64,000 bases of DNA. Source: Paenibacillus_T sp033239625. Its GTDB lineage: Bacteria > Bacillota > Bacilli > Paenibacillales > Paenibacillaceae. Under the pieces are notes generated by a model. The model did no database searches and was not told the DNA's origin. It saw only the letters and a list, made by a program, of their open reading frames with translations. This document shows positions 1 through 8,386 of this stretch, piece by piece. The position numbers and the translations under genes are program-made. The DNA lies in contig NZ_BTCK01000036.1 of NCBI RefSeq assembly GCF_033239625.1, forward strand, positions 1 to 64,000, written 5' to 3'. Every line of letters begins with the position of its first letter. The first letter of the stretch is position 1.

Positions 1-62
<62 letters not shown>

Positions 63-77
63 TCTTTTACAACGGAT

Positions 78-118
78 ATCCCGTTCTAAGACTTTAAGTC
101 TTGGATCGGGATTTTTTG
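78..118 (+). terminator. Rho-independent terminator after tRNA-Thr
   Basis: The arm ATCCCG at 78-83 pairs with CGGGAT at 107-112. An inner stem AAGACTT/AAGTCTT lies between them, and a run of T follows to 118. It ends the tRNA transcript before the protein-coding array. Confidence 0.85.
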
Positions 119-166
119 TTTTCTGTTTATGATTATGGAATATGATGGTAATATTGTAGTGGGTAA

Positions 167-721
167 GTGATTGATAAACTGACCGAAACCAGGGAGTTGG
201 GAAAGATAGATAACAGAATCTTACATGCGTTTGAAAGAGTGTATTCGATGTTGAAGGACAAAGAAGTGGATTGGGTTCTGACAGGAAGTTTGAGCTTCTT
301 TATACAGAGCATCGAAACCGACGTGAATGATATCGATATTCAATCCGACAAGGATAGCATTTTGAAAATCCAAAATGTTCTGGATGACTATATTACTCGA
401 GAGGTCGTTTATAGTGAGTCGACTAATATTCGCTCTTACTTCGGTAAAGCTATGATCGATGATGTAATGATTGAACTCATGGGGGATATCGAGCGTTGTA
501 AGGATGGAGTGAATTGGACCGCGCCATTGAATATAAAGGAAAATCGTATCTGGGTGCGATACATGAATATGGACATTCCAGTATTGGATTTGATGTATGA
601 ATATGAGGTTTACATCGAATTTGGAAGATATGAGAAGGCGAGAATGATTTTGAGTCATATGGAGAAACAACGAATGGATGACAACCTAATAGGGAGAAGG
701 GGAAGTGTAAGTCGTCGATGA
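167..721 (+). CDS. nucleotidyltransferase-superfamily protein
   Basis: A 184-residue protein from a GTG start at 167, with only a weak ribosome binding site upstream; an earlier ATG at 142 hits a stop at once. Residues 40-60 read GSLSFFIQSIETDVNDIDIQ, which resembles the Gly-Ser then Asp-x-Asp signature of the nucleotidyltransferase fold (antibiotic adenylyltransferases, minimal nucleotidyltransferases). A later acidic strand (MIELMG) could supply a third metal ligand. The substrate cannot be inferred. The stop overlaps the ATG of the broken TM2-like gene that follows. It is one of four genes of this fold in the first 30 kb. Confidence 0.6.
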   Translation: MIDKLTETRELGKIDNRILHAFERVYSMLKDKEVDWVLTGSLSFFIQSIETDVNDIDIQSDKDSILKIQNVLDDYITREVVYSESTNIRSYFGKAMIDDVMIELMGDIERCKDGVNWTAPLNIKENRIWVRYMNMDIPVLDLMYEYEVYIEFGRYEKARMILSHMEKQRMDDNLIGRRGSVSRR

Positions 722-1083
722 ATAGAAAAAGAAAGCCATTTGTTGCGGGACTTCTATCATTGATTGTTCCAGGTCTGGGACAGATGTACAATGGACAGTA
801 GTAGAAAGCAAGTTTACTCTATCTTATGTTAGGAGTTGCGGTGAGTTACAGTCCTGATGAGTTTGTGAAATTTAGAATCAGGGCGGATAACGATGCAACC
901 AAAGAAGAGGCCAAAAGCATGGTAGAAGGCTTTATTAAAGAACTCGAGAGTCAGATCGTTCCTCATCTCGAGGAATTCTATGCAACACATAGCGTTCAAT
1001 TCGATATTAAGTCGAACGAGAATGGAGCAATTCTATATAAGGGCAAAAAGGAAGACGAGACAGATATTTGGTGGCAGTTCTAA
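718..1083 (+). pseudogene. broken TM2-like membrane protein fused in frame to an unrelated C-terminal part
   Basis: An ATG at 718 opens a 27-residue segment ending GLGQMYNGQ, the hallmark start of small TM2-type membrane proteins. It is stopped by two adjacent in-frame TAG codons at 799-804. The same frame then continues KASLLYLMLGVAVSY, as expected for the rest of a TM2 helix, and runs to a stop at 1083. The remainder (FRIRADNDATKEEAKS and onward) is soluble and charged, and weakly recalls a KH-like domain as in CinA rather than TM2. This looks like a deletion fusion plus nonsense mutations. The downstream 85 residues could in principle start at ATG 826, but that has no ribosome binding site. 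Confidence 0.6.
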
Positions 1084-1251
1084 TGTACGGTATGTTAGTG
1101 CATTGCATTGTATTACCAAAGACTTTCGTATATCTATTAAACTATGTATAATAATGGAATACTTGTCATACGAAACACGACGAGGCCTATGATACGAACT
1201 ATCTATGCCGAATCGTGTTTCTTTGTTTTCGAAGAAGATGGGAGTCGTACA

Positions 1252-1740
1252 ATGAAACCTAAGATGGATCAATGGTATGAACTAGAAGATATTGATCACG
1301 AACTTATGAAGTTCGCAGTTATTATTGCTACTTTCCATAACCAGTTCATCATCATTCATAACAAGAAACGTGGAGGCTGGGAGATACCGGGAGGCAGCAG
1401 AGAAGAAGGCGAACCTATTATACATACGGCAAGTCGAGAATTGTTCGAGGAAACAGGGGCTGTAAGGTTTGAGTTAACACCATTCGGAATTTATGAGTGG
1501 AGAGGCAGCTACGGGATGGTTTTCTGCGCAGAAGTAGAGGAGCTGCAGCCATTGCCTGCTTTTGAGATCGAAGAGATTAAGTTTGAAGACGAACTGCCTG
1601 AAGGAATGAATTTCGGAGAGATGTTCTATTTATTCCATGACAAATGGTTGGAACGTAAAAATTGGAGGCTCACGACTCACAGCATTGCTATCAAGGGAAA
1701 TTCGAATCAGGAGATGAGTACATTTGAATCAAGAAGCTAA
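1252..1740 (+). CDS. Nudix hydrolase, YtkD-like
   Basis: A nucleoside-diphosphate-linked hydrolase of the MutT/Nudix family. The complete Nudix box lies around residues 46-68: G-x5-E-x7-REL-x-EE-x-G is met by GSREEGE, HTASREL and FEETGA. The layout (GGWEIPGG just before the box, short C-terminal part) resembles Bacillus YtkD, an 8-oxo-dGTPase, but substrate is inference. ATG 1252 was chosen over an in-frame ATG at 1144 because GGGAG precedes it by seven bases. A TATAAT at 1147-1152 could serve as a -10, though its -35 is poor. First intact enzyme of the array after the broken TM2 gene. Confidence 0.82.
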   Translation: MKPKMDQWYELEDIDHELMKFAVIIATFHNQFIIIHNKKRGGWEIPGGSREEGEPIIHTASRELFEETGAVRFELTPFGIYEWRGSYGMVFCAEVEELQPLPAFEIEEIKFEDELPEGMNFGEMFYLFHDKWLERKNWRLTTHSIAIKGNSNQEMSTFESRS

Positions 1741-1762
1741 ACCGAGTATGAAGGGGCTGTAA

Positions 1763-2404
1763 ATGAAAGTTCAAGACCAAGAAGTTCCTACTATAAATGA
1801 ATTCATGCAGGCCTTTTTTCAAGATTTCAAAGATGCATTGGTGAAATGGGATCTTGTTATCCGAGACAATTTCATGAGCTCTGATCATAAAGATACGTTC
1901 TATTCGAATTATGGAAAAGGACTAGACACCTGGTCAATTACCGAACCGATCATTAAGTTTCTCGCCTATACTGAATTATGCAAGGTGTACAAAATTCGGC
2001 CTGAGGATCATGCGTATAACGACGGTCGGATGCTGGATTACTCCGTGTACATACAATCTGATGATCATGATACTATCAGCGAGATCGGAATCGAATTGAA
2101 ATGGGGTGCCTTTACTCGAAAAGGATTACAGAAATCATCCTCGATAAGGTCGTTAATCAATGATTTTGTGAAGATGAAAGAACTGCAAAATGACCACAAG
2201 TATTTCATCCAGCATTCCATCTCTTCTCTTGAGCTCGAGTTGCAAATAGAAGCATTAAACAATCAAATTACAGACGAAGTGGATGGACGTCTGATTCGAA
2301 AATGGATACCTCGATTAATCGATATAAAATCTTTCGAAATCGTTGGTGCCATGAATGAGGCTAAGAGATTCAATTTGCTGTTATGGTCGGTTGAGAAGAG
2401 GTAG
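1763..2404 (+). CDS. uncharacterised protein with a possible PD-(D/E)XK-like core
   Basis: A 213-residue protein I do not recognise by family. It has no signal peptide or membrane segment. Residues about 90-120 contain MLDYSVYI followed some 15 residues later by IGIELKWGAF. An Asp at the start of a beta strand, then Glu-x-Lys on the next strand, is the spacing typical of PD-(D/E)XK nuclease folds, here without support from any other motif. It lies 22 bases after the Nudix gene and abuts the NIF3 gene. ATG 1763 follows the SD-like AAGGGGCTG at eight bases. Confidence 0.55.
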   Translation: MKVQDQEVPTINEFMQAFFQDFKDALVKWDLVIRDNFMSSDHKDTFYSNYGKGLDTWSITEPIIKFLAYTELCKVYKIRPEDHAYNDGRMLDYSVYIQSDDHDTISEIGIELKWGAFTRKGLQKSSSIRSLINDFVKMKELQNDHKYFIQHSISSLELELQIEALNNQITDEVDGRLIRKWIPRLIDIKSFEIVGAMNEAKRFNLLLWSVEKR

Positions 2405-2437
2405 ATGAATGCATCACTAGGGATAGGAGGAATGAGG

Positions 2438-3199
2438 ATGAACATCCAACAGTTCAAATCGTGTATAGGTGAGTTATTCGGACAGCTGCTTCTTGATTTT
2501 CAGGAGGATGAGGAATATGGTTACAGCAACTTCACAGCGGCTGATTATCGAACAATAGGATATGCGACTAACCTTACACCTGAGATCGTCCAACAGGCAG
2601 CCCAGCATAAGGTTGATCTGATTATAACCCATCATGATGCGTGGGGTTTTGTATATGGGATGAAAGAGCGCTGCATGGCCTTGCTGGAAGAGCATCATAT
2701 TGCGCATTTCTATATTCACCTGCCGCTCGACTATGCGGAGTTCGGTACTTGTCATTCTCTGCTTCGGCTATTAGGCGCGAATGTAGTTCAACAATCGCAG
2801 CACGTCAATGGCGATAGCAGTATCGGAATTGGGGAGCTCGAGCGTTCAATTACGCTGGAACAATTGGCTGAGACGATGAGAGAGCTATTAGGCGAGAATA
2901 TTTTTGTTCAACCAAACAGTAACCGGGACGTAAGACGAATAGGGATGGTAACTGGGGCAGGGAATAGCACGAATCAGTTGAAGGAAGCAATGGAGAGCCA
3001 ATGCGATGTATATATTACTGGCGAGAAAACGTTGTATACCGTTCAATATGCGAAGTTTATCCAAATGAACCTCATTGTTGGAAGCCATACCTTTACCGAA
3101 ATATTCGGAGTAAGGTCGCTTGCCTGCAAGATTCAAGAGAAATTTCCGGACGTCGAAGTGATACAATTATTAGAAGAACATAACGAAGTGATGTCATAG
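2438..3199 (+). CDS. NIF3/DUF34-family dinuclear-metal protein
   Basis: Belongs to the NIF3 (YqfO/YbgI) family of hexameric dinuclear metal proteins. Visible family motifs are ITHHDAWGF near residue 65, HLPLDYAEFGTCHSL near 100, and the C-terminal DVYITGE followed by LIVGSHTFTEIFG, with His and Glu metal ligands. At 253 residues it is the short form without the inserted PII-like domain. The biochemical role of the family is not settled. ATG 2438 was chosen because AGGAGG (2425-2430) ends seven bases before it; an in-frame ATG at 2405 sits directly on the previous stop. Confidence 0.85.
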   Translation: MNIQQFKSCIGELFGQLLLDFQEDEEYGYSNFTAADYRTIGYATNLTPEIVQQAAQHKVDLIITHHDAWGFVYGMKERCMALLEEHHIAHFYIHLPLDYAEFGTCHSLLRLLGANVVQQSQHVNGDSSIGIGELERSITLEQLAETMRELLGENIFVQPNSNRDVRRIGMVTGAGNSTNQLKEAMESQCDVYITGEKTLYTVQYAKFIQMNLIVGSHTFTEIFGVRSLACKIQEKFPDVEVIQLLEEHNEVMS

Positions 3200-3212
3200 C
3201 CCGAGACTTCAG

Positions 3213-3860
3213 ATGGGAGTGATCATAATCAAGAAAGGTTATTATTTCATCATCGTCATCCTTGCAGCCATGCTGTTAATATCCCAAACGCATTTGAAGG
3301 AATCTTTTGGAGACCAGATATTCGAAGGAATAGGCATTTCACCTTGGAGCAAGAGCAATCAGAATGGTATGCATTTGCCGGTCATCCTTGCCCTTTTTCT
3401 TCTCTGTATCGGGGTAGCTGGGGCTCAAAGAACGCTTCGGGATCGTCATCCTAGAATAACAAGATCTATACTGATTGGTTGTATTGCTTTCTTTGTTGTT
3501 TTTCCTTGGGCGACGGAAGGGTATATGTTCGTAGTGAAGTACAATGCTTCTGATATTGCTTCCACCGAAGTATCTAACGGTAAATGTAACTTCGTTTCGA
3601 ATGAGAATAACGTCAATGCGGATTGTTCATTCAAGATTTATAATTACGGCAAAGCGGACGAAGTCGTCATCAGACCGATACTCCCAACGAACTGGAATCG
3701 AAATGTAGATATCGTTTTTGAAGCTAACACATTATCGCTTGATCAACATAGCAAACAGAATATTACGATGCGTTTCAATGGCATTCAGAACAATGGAAGC
3801 GGATTTAACGGCTGGGGTCAAGATATTGACCTGGAAGTGATTTCGACGAACAAACGCTAA
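3213..3860 (+). CDS. membrane protein of unknown function, three N-terminal TM helices
   Basis: A 215-residue protein with hydrophobic segments at about 6-22, 52-70 and 86-104. A roughly 110-residue extracytoplasmic-looking domain follows, rich in Asn and beta-type sequence (NITMRFNG, QDIDLEVIS) with a Cys pair (GKCNF, ADCSF). I do not recognise the family. The start is uncertain: the ATG at 3213 has little upstream signal, and the only SD-like stretch, GGGAGTG, lies inside the frame at 3215-3221. It sits between the NIF3 and lspA genes in the same direction. Confidence 0.6.
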   Translation: MGVIIIKKGYYFIIVILAAMLLISQTHLKESFGDQIFEGIGISPWSKSNQNGMHLPVILALFLLCIGVAGAQRTLRDRHPRITRSILIGCIAFFVVFPWATEGYMFVVKYNASDIASTEVSNGKCNFVSNENNVNADCSFKIYNYGKADEVVIRPILPTNWNRNVDIVFEANTLSLDQHSKQNITMRFNGIQNNGSGFNGWGQDIDLEVISTNKR

Positions 3861-3894
3861 ACAAGACAACAAGAAAAAAGTCCGAGGTGATCCT

Positions 3895-4353
3895 ATGTTT
3901 TATATGATTCTGCTGCTTGTCGTCCTTATTGATCAGAGCGCAAAAATATGGGTTCGACTTCATATGGAGCTTGGACAATCAACTCCGGTGTGGGATGGAT
4001 TTCAACTGACGTATTTTGAGAATACCGGTGCTATGGGGAGCAGCTTTGAGGGGTATGGGCGGTATTTTGTCATTCCTGCTGTTCTTGTTGCGGTGTGGGC
4101 AATTCGTCTTTATCGCCAAGGTAGACTAGATGGATGGATGTTGAAGTGTGGTGCGGGAATCTTCGTTGGCGGTGCAATCGGTAATGCGATTGATCGTGTT
4201 CTGTATGGACGTGTCACCGATTTCTTGGATTTCGGCCGTGGCATATCGAATCTGGCGGATCATGCGATCAGCTTAGGGATGGTATGTATCCTGATCCATA
4301 CTTTAATCATAAGCCCAATAAGTCGAAGAAGATCAAAGAGGGTAACCACGTAG
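3895..4353 (+). CDS. lspA: lipoprotein signal peptidase (signal peptidase II)
   Basis: The aspartic membrane protease that removes signal peptides from prolipoproteins after lipidation. At 152 residues it has four hydrophobic segments. The family blocks are present: IDQSAKIWV near residue 12, ENTGAMGSSF near 42, GNAIDRVLYGRVTDFLDF near 100 and NLADHAIS near 122; the catalytic aspartates are those of VTDF and LADH. GAGGTGATCCT precedes the ATG. It lies outside any ileS/rluD context, so it may be a second lspA copy; I cannot tell from the window. Confidence 0.9.
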   Translation: MFYMILLLVVLIDQSAKIWVRLHMELGQSTPVWDGFQLTYFENTGAMGSSFEGYGRYFVIPAVLVAVWAIRLYRQGRLDGWMLKCGAGIFVGGAIGNAIDRVLYGRVTDFLDFGRGISNLADHAISLGMVCILIHTLIISPISRRRSKRVTT

Positions 4354-4421
4354 CGAACTTTTCCAAGCAATGAATGGAGCAAGCATGCTTCATATCTGGT
4401 AGACATAAGGGAGGGATCGAT

Positions 4422-5180
4422 ACGCCGTTTACTTTCGCGCATCCTTTGTACGCCTTACCGGTGAAAGCGGTCAGGCCGCGATATTTGACTGTGTCCGGCT
4501 TGATTCTTGGCAGCATGTCTCCTGATTTTGAGTATTTTCTAGCGCTCGAGCCTCACCAGACGATCGGTCATACCATTGAAGGGCTGTTTATTCAAGCGAT
4601 CCCATTGTGTGTCTTATTCCTAATCCTCACTCACCTTTGTATCAGATCATTCAGTTCTCATCTTCCTTCGATCGCTCATCTCGACGTCAGAGCTTACCAG
4701 CGAATTCGATTAATCGACCTACGCAACTACAGAAACTGGTTGGTGTTCTTACTATCCGTTATCGTAGGATTTTATAGTCACCTATTCGTAGACGCATTCA
4801 CACACGAGAGCGGTTATTTCGTACTGCGGCATTCATCGCTTCAGTCTGAAATTGGTGCAATTCCGTTGTACCAACTGCTCCAGTATGCATTGTCACTCAT
4901 CGGGCTGGCGGTCGAGTTTATTTGGGTAACATGGATGCTGTTTAGAACGCCGGTACCAACACACGCGGGCAGCGTGAAGAAGATCCCTTGGATGAGTAAA
5001 ATAACTTACTGGGCGATTGTTCTCCTCATCGCATTGGGGATCGTTGCTGCTAAGCTCGCTTGGACAACGAGCACGAATACGATCGGAATTATTGTCGTTG
5101 CTCCAATATCAGGCGTGCTGGCGGGCATCGTTGTAGCGAGTTTAATTCATAGGAAAGAGATTCGGATTCGGAGTACATAG
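4422..5180 (+). CDS. DUF4184-family membrane protein, probable ACG start
   Basis: A multi-helix membrane protein of the DUF4184 family, whose members normally begin M-PFTFAHP. Here the codons for PFTFAHP are preceded by ACG at 4422, and AAGGGAGGG (4407-4415) ends six bases upstream of it, ideal spacing. The only upstream ATG, at 4374, would add 16 atypical residues and has no ribosome binding site. SPDFEYF near residue 35 and HLFVDAFTH near 120 are the conserved polar motifs; six or so helices are visible. Either ACG works as the start or this is an ATG-to-ACG mutation. Function unknown. Confidence 0.75.
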   Translation, partial: TPFTFAHPLYALPVKAVRPRYLTVSGLILGSMSPDFEYFLALEPHQTIGHTIEGLFIQAIPLCVLFLILTHLCIRSFSSHLPSIAHLDVRAYQRIRLIDLRNYRNWLVFLLSVIVGFYSHLFVDAFTHESGYFVLRHSSLQSEIGAIPLYQLLQYALSLIGLAVEFIWVTWMLFRTPVPTHAGSVKKIPWMSKITYWAIVLLIALGIVAAKLAWTTSTNTIGIIVVAPISGVLAGIVVASLIHRKEIRIRST

Positions 5181-5210
5181 CCATTCATCTACAATTCTAG
5201 GAGGGTTACA

Positions 5211-5729
5211 TTGGGAGCCTGGGGAGTCAAAACATTTGAAAATGACAGCGCGCTGGATTGGATCTCTGAATTGGAAGATGACAAGGATTTAAGCATAGTC
5301 GTGTATAAGTTCTCAGAGTTCAATCATGAGTATCAGGATAGCCCGGCTGAGACTCTGGACAGTGATTTATCTTCTGAAGTATTAGCGGCTGTTGAGATCG
5401 TTGCTGTGTTACGTGGTGCACCAGGAGGGGATATCCCCCCAGCTATCGAGAGATGGCTGAAGAAGAAGAGCTATGACAGAAATTTAGTATCGGTTTTCAA
5501 TGAGATGATGAAAAGTGATGCGGTCGATGATGAGACCAAATTGCAGTGGAAGGCGTTCAGCAAAGAAGAAAAGTGGAAATATATCGTCAGCGCATTAGCC
5601 GATGATGCGGTAAAACTGATTGAGATCATTCTTAGCCAGTCCGAACTAAAGGATTTATGGGAAGAAAGCGACAAGTACGAAGACTGGTTGTCAGAAGTTA
5701 ATTATCTCAAATCCAGATGTGGAGGTTGA
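5211..5729 (+). CDS. DUF4259-family protein
   Basis: A soluble protein of about 170 residues that opens with the family signature MGAWGVKTFENDSALDW and continues with AAVEIVAVLRG near residue 60 and the family's acidic C-terminal half. The start is TTG at 5211 with GGAGGG six bases upstream. DUF4259 proteins have no established function; they are often found near other small accessory genes. Its stop lies just before the ribosome binding site region of rpiA. Confidence 0.8.
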   Translation: MGAWGVKTFENDSALDWISELEDDKDLSIVVYKFSEFNHEYQDSPAETLDSDLSSEVLAAVEIVAVLRGAPGGDIPPAIERWLKKKSYDRNLVSVFNEMMKSDAVDDETKLQWKAFSKEEKWKYIVSALADDAVKLIEIILSQSELKDLWEESDKYEDWLSEVNYLKSRCGG

Positions 5730-5733
5730 TCGA

Positions 5734-6399
5734 ATGAATGCGAAGAAAGCAGCAGCGGATAAAGCGGTTGAGCTTATACAGAACGGTATGACTGTTGGAT
5801 TGGGGACGGGCTCTACCGCGTATTGGGCGATCCATCGAATTGCAGAGCGAATCAAGGAAGAGGGACTGCAATTAAAAGCTGTTTCAAGCTCGAAGAACTC
5901 GGAGGAGCTGGCGCTGCAGTTAGGCATACCGATCATCCCGTTCGCTGAAGTGGAATCAATCGATATGACGATTGATGGTGCGGATGAAGTCGATCGGGAC
6001 AATCATTTGATCAAAGGCGGCGGAGGCGCACTGCTGCGGGAGAAGATTATCGCATCGAACAGCAAGCGATTTGTCGTCATTGTCGACGAGTCCAAGCTGG
6101 TCAAGACGTTAGGCAAGTTCCCGCTGCCGATCGAGATCGTTCCATTCGCAGCGGAGTTGACCATTCGACGGCTGGAGCAGCTTGGCTGCAAGCCTGTTAT
6201 ACGAAAGGCTGAACAATCGACTTTCGTTACGGACAATGGGAATTGGATTGTCGATTGTCATTTTGATGAGATCGCAAGTCCCGGTGCGCTAGGTGATCGG
6301 ATCAAAACAATCCCCGGTGTCGTCGAGCATGGTTTGTTTATTCAGATGGCACACACGGTCGTGGTTGGACATGCGGATGGAACGACGAGCGTTATATAA
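5734..6399 (+). CDS. rpiA: ribose-5-phosphate isomerase A
   Basis: Interconverts ribose 5-phosphate and ribulose 5-phosphate in the pentose phosphate pathway. Family motifs are clear: GLGTGSTAYW near residue 25, SSSKNSEELA near 55, TIDGADEVD near 80, KGGGGALLREKI near 95 and VDESKLV near 117. The catalytic Glu is in LLREK and the phosphate loop in GTGST. Full length (221 residues). ATG 5734 was chosen because GGAGG ends about eight bases upstream; a GTG at 5719 lies inside the previous gene. A housekeeping enzyme within an accessory array suggests a paralog. Confidence 0.92.
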   Translation: MNAKKAAADKAVELIQNGMTVGLGTGSTAYWAIHRIAERIKEEGLQLKAVSSSKNSEELALQLGIPIIPFAEVESIDMTIDGADEVDRDNHLIKGGGGALLREKIIASNSKRFVVIVDESKLVKTLGKFPLPIEIVPFAAELTIRRLEQLGCKPVIRKAEQSTFVTDNGNWIVDCHFDEIASPGALGDRIKTIPGVVEHGLFIQMAHTVVVGHADGTTSVI

Positions 6400-6440
6400 G
6401 CGACATATTCGGCGCCTATGCGACGATAGGAGGTTCCGTG

Positions 6441-6869
6441 ATGGAAGTGATATACAATGATTATCTTATCAGTGATGATAAGTCGAAGATTAACACTGAG
6501 GCGGTCATCGCATTTTTGACGAGAAGTTATTGGGCCAATACAAGACCTCCTGAACGGACGATCCGAGCGATTGAAAATTCGTATTGCATCGGCGTATCCT
6601 ATGGCGATCAGCAAGTTGGATTTGCGCGCGTTGTGACGGACTGGGCGACATTCTTCTATCTTTGTGATGTGTATGTGGATGAGGAGCATCGTGGCAAGGG
6701 GATAGGCAAGAAGCTAGTCCAGTCGGTCATGAATGTGGCGGAATTAGAAGGACTGACAGGGCTTCTAGGTACCAAGGATGCACATGGACTCTACGAGAAA
6801 TACGGGTTTGTTCGGGACAGTGAACGGTTTATGAGACGTCCCCCGCAATGGACCATGCATTCGAAATAA
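6441..6869 (+). CDS. GNAT-family N-acetyltransferase
   Basis: Acetyl-CoA-dependent N-acyltransferase of about 142 residues. The acetyl-CoA pyrophosphate loop is EHRGKGIGKKL near residue 85 (pattern R/Q-x-x-G-x-G/A), and the C-terminal GLYEKYGF matches motif B. The substrate is not predictable. ATG 6441 was chosen over GTG 6438 since AGGAGG (6428-6433) ends seven bases before it. First intact GNAT of the array. Confidence 0.85.
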   Translation: MEVIYNDYLISDDKSKINTEAVIAFLTRSYWANTRPPERTIRAIENSYCIGVSYGDQQVGFARVVTDWATFFYLCDVYVDEEHRGKGIGKKLVQSVMNVAELEGLTGLLGTKDAHGLYEKYGFVRDSERFMRRPPQWTMHSK

Positions 6870-6889
6870 CGTAATAGGGAGAGCGGTTA

Positions 6890-7342
6890 ATGCCAGTCAC
6901 AATTGTTAACGGCGATTTGTTGAATGCGACGGAAGACATCATCGGGCATCAGGTTAACTGCCAAGGTGTAATGGGGTCCGGCGTGGCCCGAGCATTGCGG
7001 GATCGATACGTGAATTTGTATCCATCGTATAAGCGGTTTTGCAATCAATACGAATCACATGAGCTGCTTGGCAAATGCCAACTCGTTCAAACAGGTTCTA
7101 AATTTACGGCTAATTTATTCGGACAACTGAATTACGGAAGGCAGAATGTACTCTATACGAATTATGAGGCTTTGAAGCAAAGTCTTACTGTACTGAAGGA
7201 AGAAGCTAAGAAGAGTGGACATTCGATCGCATTGCCATATAACATCGGCTGCGGGTTGGCTAATGGAGATTGGAATGTCGTTGAGCCGATGCTGCAGGAA
7301 GTGTTTGCGGATTATGAGGTTACGTTGTATAGGTTGGGATAG
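6890..7342 (+). CDS. macro-domain protein (ADP-ribose binding or hydrolase)
   Basis: A stand-alone macro domain of 150 residues. The ADP-ribose site is visible as GDLLNATEDIIGHQVNCQG at residues 8-26 and GVMGSGVA, with the C-terminal loop LPYNIGCGLANGDW near 115. The NxQGVMGSGVA form is the type found in Poa1p-like ADP-ribose-1''-phosphate phosphatases and deADP-ribosylating enzymes. No DarT-like toxin is adjacent, so an antitoxin role has no support here. GGGAGAG precedes the ATG. Confidence 0.87.
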   Translation: MPVTIVNGDLLNATEDIIGHQVNCQGVMGSGVARALRDRYVNLYPSYKRFCNQYESHELLGKCQLVQTGSKFTANLFGQLNYGRQNVLYTNYEALKQSLTVLKEEAKKSGHSIALPYNIGCGLANGDWNVVEPMLQEVFADYEVTLYRLG

Positions 7343-7380
7343 ATCGTTTGTGGCTTTGTCATTGTGAAGGGAGTAATCGG

Positions 7381-7698
7381 TTGGAACATAATAAGGATTC
7401 TATTTATTTAGATCCATGGGAGCCTGCTCAATCCGAGACATATGTGCAAGAGCTGTATAGAGAGCTTGGTAAAGATCATGTTCTATTTGGTATACCTCTA
7501 CAAATCGTTGCAAGAAGATTCGATTGTGATGATGTCTTGTTTAAGTATCTGCATGAGGCTAAGTATGCTCAAGTGCATCTGACGTGGCGTGGTAGCACGG
7601 AGAAAGATCCTAAGTGGCCTATCACAATGGTTTATGATTCGTTCGAGAAATGGAGATCGGAATCTATGCTCCCTGACCATGTTAGTTGGATTGGTTAG
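7381..7698 (+). CDS. small uncharacterised protein
   Basis: A soluble 105-residue protein with no recognised domain. It is rich in aromatic residues (VHLTWRGSTEKDPKWP near residue 75). TTG 7381 is the likely start because AAGGGAG (7367-7373) ends seven bases upstream; an in-frame GTG at 7348 has none. Possibly the partner of a neighbour, but nothing in the sequence says which. Confidence 0.5.
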   Translation: MEHNKDSIYLDPWEPAQSETYVQELYRELGKDHVLFGIPLQIVARRFDCDDVLFKYLHEAKYAQVHLTWRGSTEKDPKWPITMVYDSFEKWRSESMLPDHVSWIG

Positions 7699-7712
7699 AT
7701 AAACAAGGAATT

Positions 7713-7781
7713 ATGAAGCTGAACATTGAATTAGATGAGTTCAAGGTCATTGTCGAGCAAGTGATCGGAAGAAGTGACTGA
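7713..7781 (+). CDS. very short reading frame, possibly a gene remnant
   Basis: ATG at 7713, with AAGGAATT just upstream, opens 22 codons (MKLNIELDEFKVIVEQVIGR and two more) and stops at 7781. Sequence and ribosome binding site look coding, but the length suggests the 5' stump of a deleted gene in the gap before 7811. It could also be a genuine micropeptide. Confidence 0.25.
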   Translation: MKLNIELDEFKVIVEQVIGRSD

Positions 7782-7810
7782 CCTCTATTTTGACATAAAG
7801 GACTATCCCT

Positions 7811-8347
7811 ATGACCTTCAAACTATATCATTATTATGATAGAGAAATAGGACCGTTCCGAAACTTATCTAAGCTTCCACAGGAACAATCAGAAGAGATA
7901 TCCAGACAGATTCGTGCGAATGGAACGACCTTTGCCAGTCGCCGTTCGGAAGAATATATGAGGATAAGACGAGAACTGGAGGCTGCTGCACGAGAACAGT
8001 TTGTCATGAAGGGTGGGAAACCGCGCAACACATACCCTCATTACATGACACTCGGAGCTTGCTATTGGCTGAAGTCGTGGTATCCGAATTCTGACGTACT
8101 GGAGATTCCTTGGGATCATTTTGCGGAGGAATCGGTTAGTTTTACATACGGTGATTTATTTCCCACCATGCGTTATCGAGATGACAGGCCTTATCGGCAG
8201 CAGATGTATACGAAGACAGGAATTGTTGAGCTCATTGAGAGGTACGGTTTTCCGCAGGATTGGAACCGGGACGGGGACAAGGGGCCAGAACGATACATTG
8301 AAGCTCAGATTTGGGATGAGGAAGTCATTGGGCGGTATTTATACTAG
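7811..8347 (+). CDS. conserved hypothetical protein
   Basis: A 178-residue soluble protein of a type I recall as a conserved hypothetical in Bacillus and Paenibacillus, without known function. Characteristic stretches are LYHYYDREIGPFRNL at the N-terminus, GGKPRNTYPHYMTLGAC near residue 70, and FTYGDLFPTMRY near 112. No catalytic motif of a known enzyme is visible. The upstream ribosome binding site is weak (AAAGGAC, three bases further than usual). Confidence 0.65.
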   Translation: MTFKLYHYYDREIGPFRNLSKLPQEQSEEISRQIRANGTTFASRRSEEYMRIRRELEAAAREQFVMKGGKPRNTYPHYMTLGACYWLKSWYPNSDVLEIPWDHFAEESVSFTYGDLFPTMRYRDDRPYRQQMYTKTGIVELIERYGFPQDWNRDGDKGPERYIEAQIWDEEVIGRYLY

Positions 8348-8386
8348 AAGAACATGCAAGTCGTTTGTTGAGTAGGAGGTAATCGG

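Noticed and set aside
718..1083. Stop-codon readthrough or TAG recoding
   Set aside because: Two adjacent TAG codons, a mismatched C-terminal domain and no recoding signal make a pseudogene more likely.
6890..7698. Macro domain plus following small protein as a DarTG-like toxin-antitoxin pair
   Set aside because: The neighbour shows no ADP-ribosyltransferase motif, and gene order does not fit.
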